Source: DAOUMU01 sp034409055
GTDB taxonomy: Bacteria > Chloroflexota > Anaerolineae > 4572-78 > J111
Reading direction: 5' to 3'
NCBI GenBank assembly: GCA_034409055.1
Contig: DAOUMU010000103.1
Coordinates: 1 to 10,616, forward strand
DNA: 10,616 bases
The notes beneath the pieces were generated by a model. The model did no database searches. It was not told the DNA's origin and worked only from the letters and a program-made list of their open reading frames with translations. Below, one piece after another: positions 6,089-10,616 of this stretch. Each line of letters begins with the position of its first letter. Position 1 is the stretch's first letter. Both the position numbers and the translations under genes were made by a program.

Positions 6089-7468
6089 TCAGTCATTTGG
6101 AGTGAAAATGGTCAGCGGTGGCTTGCCGATGGCGTAGACGTTAAAGCCCAATTCATGAACCTTCTTGTGATCCAGAATGTTACGACCGTCGAAGATGAAG
6201 GCCGGTTTGACCATTGAGTCATAGATGGCCTGGTAGTCCAATTCAGCGAAGAAAGGCCATTCGGTCAGGATGGCGATGGCGTGAGCATCCCTGGCCGCGG
6301 CGTAGGGGTCTGGTTCGAAGATCACCCGTTCGGCGGCCTGGCCCAGGTCAGCCCGGGCATTGTCCAGAGCATAGGGGTCGGTCATGACGATCTCGGCCCG
6401 CTCCTCCAGCAGGGCGAGGCAAACGGCCAGGGCCGGTGACTCACGGGTATCGCCGGTGTTGGCCTTAAAGGCAGCCCCAAAAAGGGCAATCCGCTTGCCG
6501 GCGACGGTGTTAAACATCGAAGAAACCATCGTTGACACAAACCGCGCCTGTTGGTACTCATTCATCTTCACCACTTGCTCCCAATAGGCAGCCACCTCGT
6601 ACAGCCCGTAATATTCGCACAAGTAGACCAGGTTCAGAATATCCTTTCTAAAGCAGGAGCCGCCAAAGCCCACGCTGGCCCGCAAAAAGCGGGGACCAAT
6701 CCGGCTATCCTGGCCGATGGCATGAGCCACCTCGGCAATGTTGGCTTCAGTCCTTTCGCACAGGGCCGAGATGGCATTAATCGAGGAGATGCGCTGGGCC
6801 AGGAAGGCGTTGGCTGTTAACTTGGACAACTCACTGGACCACAGGTTTGTGGTGAGAATGCGTTCACGAGGCACCCAGTGGGCGTAGATGTCGACCAGGG
6901 TTTGAATTGCCTTTTGGCCTGACGGGGTTTCCCGCGCCCCGATCAGCACCCGGTCCGGGCTCTTCATATCGCGGATGGCTGTGCCCTCGGCCAGAAATTC
7001 GGGATTGGAGACCACGTCGAAATGAAGCCCTTTGCTGTTGGAGTTCAGAATGTACTCCATCGCCTCGGCCGTGCGCACGGGCAAGGTGCTCTTCTCAACT
7101 ACAATTTTGGGTGTCGTTGAATTGTCTAAAATCTGCCGGGCCGTCTTTTCCCAGAATTGCAAATCGGCCGCTTTGCCCGCCCCCTGACCGAAGGTTTTGG
7201 TCGGGGTGTTGACACTGACAAAGATAATGTCCGCCTCAGCGATGTGCCGATCAACCTCCGTGGAAAAAAAGAGATTCCTGTTCCGGATGCCAAAAACAAT
7301 CTCATCCAACCCAGGTTCGTAAATGGGCAGTTGAGCCGACTGCCAGGCCGCAATCCGGGCCTCGTTGATATCGACCACCACCACCCGGTGTTCGGGGCAA
7401 TTTTTGGCAATCACGGCCATCGTTGGCCCCCCAACGTGCCCGGCCCCAATACAAAGAATATTTGCCAT
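6089..7468 (-). CDS. ugd: UDP-glucose 6-dehydrogenase, animal-like type
   Basis: Oxidises UDP-glucose to UDP-glucuronate with two NAD+, supplying precursor for surface polysaccharides. The N-terminal Rossmann domain begins ILCIGAGHVGGPT (GxGxxG at 8-13), followed by VVVVDINEARI. The active site is complete: Cys272 in GFGGSCFRKD with Asp276, plus Lys216 and Asn220 in KLTANAFLAQRISS, and the SNPEFLAEGTAI segment with the conserved Glu. Many stretches, such as LPIYEPGL, NLFFST, VSVNTPTK, HWVPRE.ILTTN.WSSELSKL and FGAAFKANTGDTRES, read like animal UGDH rather than the shorter classic bacterial Ugd/TuaD enzymes; numbering is offset from human UGDH by only four residues. At 459 aa it lacks part of the animal C-terminal tail. 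The ATG at 7468 has AGGAG eight bases upstream and a good sigma70-type promoter at 7510-7538. Divergent from the mutase gene, a functional partner in sugar-nucleotide supply. Confidence 0.97.
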   Translation of the reverse strand: MANILCIGAGHVGGPTMAVIAKNCPEHRVVVVDINEARIAAWQSAQLPIYEPGLDEIVFGIRNRNLFFSTEVDRHIAEADIIFVSVNTPTKTFGQGAGKAADLQFWEKTARQILDNSTTPKIVVEKSTLPVRTAEAMEYILNSNSKGLHFDVVSNPEFLAEGTAIRDMKSPDRVLIGARETPSGQKAIQTLVDIYAHWVPRERILTTNLWSSELSKLTANAFLAQRISSINAISALCERTEANIAEVAHAIGQDSRIGPRFLRASVGFGGSCFRKDILNLVYLCEYYGLYEVAAYWEQVVKMNEYQQARFVSTMVSSMFNTVAGKRIALFGAAFKANTGDTRESPALAVCLALLEERAEIVMTDPYALDNARADLGQAAERVIFEPDPYAAARDAHAIAILTEWPFFAELDYQAIYDSMVKPAFIFDGRNILDHKKVHELGFNVYAIGKPPLTIFTPND

Positions 7469-7476
7469 GCGATTTA

Positions 7477-7481
7477 CTCCT
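7477..7481 (-). promoter_or_regulatory. Ribosome binding site of ugd
   Basis: AAAAGGAG reads on the minus strand, with AGGAG at 7481-7477, eight bases before the ATG at 7468. It fixes the ugd start; the GxGxxG motif begins seven codons later, as expected for the family. Confidence 0.8.
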
Positions 7482-7509
7482 TTTGCTTGATTTGATTCGA
7501 ATGTGTTTC

Positions 7510-7538
7510 ATTTTAGCACAGTTATATACCTGTGACAA
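7510..7538 (-). promoter_or_regulatory. Predicted sigma70-type promoter of ugd
   Basis: On the minus strand TTGTCA (7538-7533) is followed after exactly 17 bases by TAAAAT (7515-7510). These match the -35 and -10 consensus at five of six positions each. Transcription would start near 7503, leaving a leader of about 35 bases that includes the AGGAG site. Sequence match only; no experimental support. Confidence 0.6.
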
Positions 7539-7598
7539 TGAGTTAGACCAATCCATACTCGCCCCAAAACTGAAACGCACCCGTATCAATACGCTCGC

Positions 7599-7627
7599 TT
7601 GTGTCTGTCAGGCTGATGAGGTAAAAT
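7599..7627 (+). promoter_or_regulatory. Candidate promoter of the mutase operon
   Basis: TTGTGT (7599-7604), a 17-base spacer and TAAAAT (7622-7627) lie upstream of the phosphomannomutase start. The -10 box is identical to that proposed for ugd, but the -35 matches only TTG. An alternative -10 is CATAAT at 7633-7638, which lacks a well-placed -35. The leader would be about 40 bases, with AAGGAG at 7661-7666. Confidence 0.35.
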
Positions 7628-7676
7628 CCAAACATAATTTAATGCTTTTTATTAGCGGTGAAGGAGAGACAAACCG

Positions 7677-9023
7677 ATGGAAGTTAATCCGGGGATTTTC
7701 AAAGCGTATGATATTCGGGGGATTTACCCAGATGATTTAAACGAGGAGGCCGCTTACGCCATTGGCCGGGCCTTTGTCACCTTTTTGAAAGTGGATACGG
7801 TCATTGTCGGGCGGGATATGCGCCTCTCCGGCCCCCAAATGTTCGATGCGGTGACACGGGGCCTGATGGACCAGGGAGCGGATGTGATCAACATTGGCAT
7901 GGTCAGCACCGACCAATATTATTATGCCTGTGCCACCCTGGACCAGGCCGGGATTATGGTCACCGCCTCCCACAATCCGGCCCAGTACAGCGGGTTGAAG
8001 ATGGTCAAAAAGATGCCCCAGCTTCTCAGCGGGGATGCAGGCATTCAGGATTTACGGCGCATTGTGGAGAATGATGCCTTTGCCGAACCAACCCGCCAGG
8101 GGACGATGATCAAGAAAGATTTGAGCGAAGATTTTGTGGAGATGGTGCTGGGCTTGATCGATGGGGAGGCGCTGGCCCCGCTCAAGGTGATCGCCGATAC
8201 CGGTAACGGTATGGTCGGCCCCATTCTCAAGCGCATCTATGACCGTCTGCCCTCCGTCGATTTGACCGGCATGTATCTTGAGCCTGACGGCAGCTTACCC
8301 AACCACGGCCTGGATCCGCTGCAACCGGAAAACCGGGCCGAATTGGAGCAGCGGGTCGTGGCCGAAGGAGCCGATATCGGCTTTGCCTTTGATGGGGACG
8401 GCGACCGCTTTTTCACCATTGACGACCGGGGCCACTTCGTGTCCGGCGATTTTTTGACGGCCTTGATGGGGCAATACCTCTTAGAAAAATATCCCGGTTC
8501 CAAAATTTTGTACGATGTTCGCGCCTCCTGGGCCGTGCCGGATTTAATTACTGCGGCCGGCGGCACTCCCTTAATGGAACGGGTCGGACACGCTTTCATC
8601 AAGGCTCGCATGGCCAAAGAAGAGGCTATCTTCGCCGGCGAGGTGACCGGCCACTATTACTTTAAAGATTTCTTCTTTGCCGACTCCGGTATCGTCCCCT
8701 CGCTGGTCATTATGGAGATGCTCTCCAAAAAGAAGGCCAAGCTGTCTGATCTACTCAAGCCGCTCGAAGCCAAATATTTTATCTCCGGCGAAATCAATAC
8801 CCGTATCTCCGGCGATCCCAAAATCAAAATGAATGAACTGGCCGAAACTTTCAAGGCAGGCCAGGTGGAGTGGCTGGATGGTGTCTCCGCTACCTTTGAC
8901 GATTGGCATTTTAACGTCCGCCCCTCCAACACCGAGCCGTTACTACGCCTCAACCTGGAGGCTAAATCGAAAGCCCTCATGGAGGAGAAGCGGGATCAGA
9001 TTGTGGGCATTATTCGGGCTTGA
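7677..9023 (+). CDS. Phosphomannomutase/phosphoglucomutase (alpha-D-phosphohexomutase)
   Basis: Interconverts mannose-6-phosphate and mannose-1-phosphate, and/or glucose-6-phosphate and glucose-1-phosphate, at the entry to GDP-mannose and UDP-glucose synthesis. All four family sites are present in order: the phosphoserine loop TASHNP with Ser98, the Mg-binding loop DGDGDR (239-244), the sugar-specificity loop GEVTGHYYF (Glu322, His326) and the phosphate-binding loop RPSNTEP (415-421). The start reads FKAYDIRGIYPDDLNEEAAYAIGRAF, as in AlgC/ManB-type enzymes, and the GE-x-(T/S)-GH loop fits dual PMM/PGM specificity. At 448 aa it is full length. The ATG at 7677 has AAGGAG at 7661-7666, a slightly long 10-base spacing. 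The downstream FabL-like gene overlaps or nearly touches it, so translational coupling is likely. I leave the symbol blank because ManB, AlgC and PgcA cannot be told apart by eye. Confidence 0.95.
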   Translation: MEVNPGIFKAYDIRGIYPDDLNEEAAYAIGRAFVTFLKVDTVIVGRDMRLSGPQMFDAVTRGLMDQGADVINIGMVSTDQYYYACATLDQAGIMVTASHNPAQYSGLKMVKKMPQLLSGDAGIQDLRRIVENDAFAEPTRQGTMIKKDLSEDFVEMVLGLIDGEALAPLKVIADTGNGMVGPILKRIYDRLPSVDLTGMYLEPDGSLPNHGLDPLQPENRAELEQRVVAEGADIGFAFDGDGDRFFTIDDRGHFVSGDFLTALMGQYLLEKYPGSKILYDVRASWAVPDLITAAGGTPLMERVGHAFIKARMAKEEAIFAGEVTGHYYFKDFFFADSGIVPSLVIMEMLSKKKAKLSDLLKPLEAKYFISGEINTRISGDPKIKMNELAETFKAGQVEWLDGVSATFDDWHFNVRPSNTEPLLRLNLEAKSKALMEEKRDQIVGIIRA

Positions 9024-9028
9024 TACCT

Positions 9029-9796
9029 GTGACCGATAAATATCTAACCAACAAAGTCGCCCTCATCACCGGTTCCTCGCGGGGGATTGGGCGAGCCATT
9101 GCCCTGGAATTGGCCCGCCTGGGGGCCGATATTGTCGTACATTGCCTGCGTAAGAAGAAGGCCGCCCAGCAAGTTGTGGCCGAAGTGGAAGCCCTGGGCG
9201 GGCGGGCCATCGCCGTTAGAGCCAACCTGGTCGAAGCGGATAAAATCGAGGCCATGTTTGATCAGGTCGAGACCACCTTTGGTCGCTGCGATATTTTTGT
9301 GGGTAACGCCGCCAGCGGCACGCCCCGGGACATTATGGACGTGGCCGACAAGCATTGGGATTGGACCATGGACGTCAACGCCCGCTCCATTTTACGGTGT
9401 GTGCAGCGGGCTGTGCCCCTGATGGAAAAGGCCGGCTGGGGCCGGGTGATCAACATCACCAGCCCCGGCAGTCACCGGGTGTTGCCCCATTACGGGGCCA
9501 TTGGCCTCTCCAAAGCGGTGGTCGAGTCCTTGACCCGCTACCTGGCCGTCGACCTGGCCCCCAAGGGGATCATCGTCAACGCCGTCTCACCCGGCCTGGT
9601 CAAAACCGACGCCGTGGCCGCTTTCCCCGTTGACCTGCAAGCCACCTTTGAGTACGCTACCAGCCGCACCCCGGCCGGTCGCCTGGTCACTCCGGAGGAT
9701 ATCGCCCGCGTGGTCGCCTTCCTCTGCTCTGATCATGCCCGCATGATCGTCGGCCAGACCATTTTGGTGGATGGGGGCTATAGCGTATTAGCTTAA
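9029..9796 (+). CDS. fabL: FabL-like enoyl-ACP reductase (SDR family)
   Basis: A short-chain dehydrogenase/reductase most like enoyl-[acyl-carrier-protein] reductase III (FabL), which uses NADPH to reduce the trans-2 double bond in fatty-acid elongation. Cofactor motif TGSSRGIG (14-21 from the GTG start). FabL-like signatures are NAASG in place of NNAG, HWDWTM, and a Tyr-x6-Lys active site (Tyr155 and Lys162 in YGAIGLSK) instead of the Tyr-x3-Lys of ordinary SDRs; Ser145 occupies the usual catalytic serine place. RYLAVDLAPKGIIVNAVSPG, TPAGR and MIVGQTILVDGG also follow FabL. The 258-aa open frame begins with TTG at 9020, overlapping the mutase stop by four bases; GTG at 9029 gives 255 aa and a more usual N terminus. 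Neither has a strong ribosome site, so coupling to the upstream gene is probable. The stop codon lies in a heptad repeat. A generic SDR of another pathway is the alternative. Confidence 0.85.
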   Translation: MTDKYLTNKVALITGSSRGIGRAIALELARLGADIVVHCLRKKKAAQQVVAEVEALGGRAIAVRANLVEADKIEAMFDQVETTFGRCDIFVGNAASGTPRDIMDVADKHWDWTMDVNARSILRCVQRAVPLMEKAGWGRVINITSPGSHRVLPHYGAIGLSKAVVESLTRYLAVDLAPKGIIVNAVSPGLVKTDAVAAFPVDLQATFEYATSRTPAGRLVTPEDIARVVAFLCSDHARMIVGQTILVDGGYSVLA

Positions 9797-9828
9797 CAAT
9801 TAGCAATGAGTAATGAGTAATTAACAAT
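9794..9828 (+). repeat. A/T-rich heptanucleotide tandem repeat, five units
   Basis: Five contiguous 7-bp units: TAACAAT, TAGCAAT, GAGTAAT twice and TAACAAT again. The first unit begins with the stop codon of the FabL-like gene (TAA, 9794-9796), so the array starts precisely at the gene end. Confidence 0.8.
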
Positions 9829-9876
9829 TTCGCTAACGGACACACCTTTTATTTGGCACAGGCTGCGGCTAACCAG

Positions 9877-9941
9877 TTTCTGTTGCAAAACGCAGCCAAG
9901 GCATCCCTTTTCTGTTACAAAACCGTAGCCAGGGCATCCCT
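9877..9941 (+). repeat. Imperfect 32/33-bp tandem direct repeat, two copies
   Basis: Copy 1 (9877-9908) and copy 2 (9909-9941) both begin TTTCTGTT, continue through CAAAA and GCCA and end GGCATCCCT. They differ by a few substitutions and one inserted base. The copies abut without a spacer. The word GGGATG, reverse complement of the shared CATCCC end, recurs in the hairpin immediately to the right. Confidence 0.7.
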
Positions 9942-9950
9942 ATGCCCGCC

Positions 9951-9974
9951 GTAGACGCATGGGGATGCGTCTAC
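9951..9974. repeat. Perfect 10-bp hairpin with GGGG loop
   Basis: GTAGACGCAT (9951-9960) and ATGCGTCTAC (9965-9974) are exact reverse complements around a four-base GGGG loop. It lies about 155 bases after the FabL-like gene and could stop transcription, but there is no T run on either side, so intrinsic termination is uncertain. A REP-type palindrome is as likely. Confidence 0.65.
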
Positions 9975-10045
9975 TACTGAGTAATTATCTTATGACTCAA
10001 ATCAAACCAGGTTCTTCAGGAATTTCCGTGGAATCGCTCAGAGGG

Positions 10046-10179
10046 GACACCTGCACCAGCGCCGCAAGTGCAGGTGTCGACAGATCCCCGACATATAGTG
10101 GCATAGCCATTTTATGCCACAAGATGTAGGCCCGGATTTGTAAACACCTGCACTACGCGCAGGCGCACGTGTCCGGGCC
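10046..10179. repeat. Cluster of three strong hairpins
   Basis: Three helices follow one another. Helix 1: GACACCTGCAC (10046-10056) pairs perfectly with GTGCAGGTGTC (10068-10078). Helix 2: GTGGCATA (10098-10105) pairs with TATGCCAC (10113-10120), extended beyond an internal loop by ACAT (10091-10094) and ATGT (10124-10127). Helix 3: GGCCCGGA (10129-10136) pairs with TCCGGGCC (10172-10179). ACACCTGCAC occurs as a direct repeat at 10047-10056 and 10144-10153 and inverted within helix 1. The unit could be a miniature mobile element, a structured RNA or a recombination site; the sequence alone does not decide. Confidence 0.65.
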
Positions 10180-10486
10180 GAGCGCCACGAAAAATCCCAA
10201 AGAGCCTCAAACCCTCCTTGAAGCTGCCCTCGTCCGCGCCCTCGATCAGGGCGAGCCCTACTTCCGCAACGTCTGGGACGAGATGGCCGGACCGGACGGC
10301 CAGCCCCTCCTCCACCAAATTGCCGCTGCTGAGGCGCCGCTAACCTTACCCGACTCCCCGACCCTGACCCGCCTCGTCCACCGCCGCGTCCTGACCCGGA
10401 GCGAAACCGGCTACAGCATCGAAATCCCCCTGGTCCACCGCTGGCTACGCGAACGAGCCCCGGCAGACGAGGAGCGTAGAGCGTAG
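10169..10486 (+). pseudogene. Open frame resembling the C-terminal end of a larger protein (possible winged helix)
   Basis: The predicted peptide has a helical segment (TLLEAALVRALDQGEPYFRNVWDEM), a second helix (GQPLLHQIAAAEA), then TLTRLVHRRVLTRSETGYSIEIPLVHRWLRER. The latter reads like the last helix and wing of a winged-helix domain such as those ending some large bacterial STAND-type ATPases; this is a resemblance by eye, not a family assignment. The only start candidate here is a GTG at 10169 inside the right arm of a hairpin, with no ribosome site. The frame is open back to a TAG at 10127-10129, and before that TAG the same frame is open again from an ATG at 9992. This suggests a decayed or interrupted gene whose front is lost, though a small real gene is possible. 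Its stop (10484-10486) lies inside the heptad array. Confidence 0.4.
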
Positions 10487-10555
10487 AGCGGAAAGCGTGG
10501 AGCGGAAAGCGGGAAGCGTGGAGCGAAAAGCGGGAAACGTGGAGCGGAAAGCGTC
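10472..10555 (+). repeat. Purine-rich heptanucleotide tandem repeat, twelve units
   Basis: Twelve consecutive 7-bp units of the form (G/A)A(G/A)CG followed by two variable bases. Examples are GAGCGTA (10472-10478 and 10479-10485), GAGCGGA (10486-10492) and AAGCGTG (10493-10499). It belongs to the same unit family as 4569-4617. The stop codon of the neighbouring open frame is formed within the second and third units. The array runs almost to the G run at the contig end. Confidence 0.85.
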
Positions 10556-10557
10556 AC

Positions 10558-10616
<59 letters not shown>

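Larger units (their letters stand above)
9797..10168. other. Gene-poor stretch of repeats and hairpins
   Basis: No convincing gene lies here. It holds most of the A/T-rich heptad array, an imperfect 32/33-bp direct repeat (9877-9941), a perfect 10-bp hairpin (9951-9974) and the first part of a hairpin cluster (10046-10179). A further 7-bp inverted repeat, GGCTGCG (9861-9867) with CGCAGCC (9891-9897), overlaps the direct repeat. A 45-codon ATG frame at 9992-10129 has no ribosome site and is largely made of hairpin sequence, so I do not call it as a gene on its own. Confidence 0.6.

Noticed and set aside
9951..9974. An intrinsic terminator for the mutase-FabL operon
   Set aside because: The hairpin is perfect, but no T tract follows on either strand and it lies about 155 bases past the stop; termination is possible but not supported.
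9992..10129. A 45-codon ATG frame downstream of the FabL-like gene
   Set aside because: No ribosome site, and most of its codons fall in the hairpin cluster; kept only as part of the interrupted-frame observation.

Overview
The window looks like one end of a bacterial contig, probably from a Chloroflexota (Anaerolineae-like) genome. That assignment is an inference from three things: moderately high GC coding DNA with many GTG/TTG start candidates, the mix of gene families, and intergenic DNA crowded with palindromes and 7-bp tandem repeats. No rRNA or tRNA gene and no taxonomic marker is present. The last 57 bases are an uninterrupted G run, almost certainly a sequencing or assembly artefact.

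Layout. Bases 1-119 form a large nested inverted repeat. Then come two co-directional hydrolase genes: an S9-family prolyl-oligopeptidase-type peptidase (182-2032) and, 44 bases later, a creatininase-family metal amidohydrolase (2077-3213). Facing them is a P1/S58 (DmpA-type) self-processing aminopeptidase (3297-4364, minus strand). These three make a small cluster of amide/peptide-bond hydrolases. A 490-base gap follows, holding a second copy of a short palindromic element and three 7-bp-periodic repeat tracts. Next is cinA (4855-6084, plus), convergent with a 4-base gap on a UDP-glucose 6-dehydrogenase gene (6089-7468, minus). A 208-base divergent promoter region separates that gene from a phosphomannomutase/phosphoglucomutase gene (7677-9023, plus). 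The mutase gene is tightly coupled to a FabL-like enoyl-ACP reductase / SDR gene (about 9029-9796). The final 820 bases hold no convincing complete gene. They contain heptad arrays, an imperfect 32/33-bp direct repeat, a run of strong hairpins, and an open frame that resembles the C-terminal end of a larger protein.

How the genes work together. The mutase (Man-6-P/Glc-6-P to the 1-phosphate) and the dehydrogenase (UDP-glucose to UDP-glucuronate) both feed nucleotide-sugar and surface-polysaccharide synthesis, and they diverge from one intergenic region. The FabL-like protein would serve fatty-acid elongation. CinA belongs to pyridine-nucleotide repair/salvage, but its C-terminal domain here has lost the usual active-site signature. 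The peptidase cluster suggests peptide or amide catabolism.

I did not find a clear new multi-gene system. The most unusual material is (i) a two-copy palindromic element, (ii) several independent 7-bp-periodic repeat tracts, two of which coincide with stop codons, (iii) a creatininase with what looks like a decayed extra half-domain at its N terminus, (iv) an animal-like UDP-glucose dehydrogenase, and (v) a dense hairpin cluster next to a broken reading frame.
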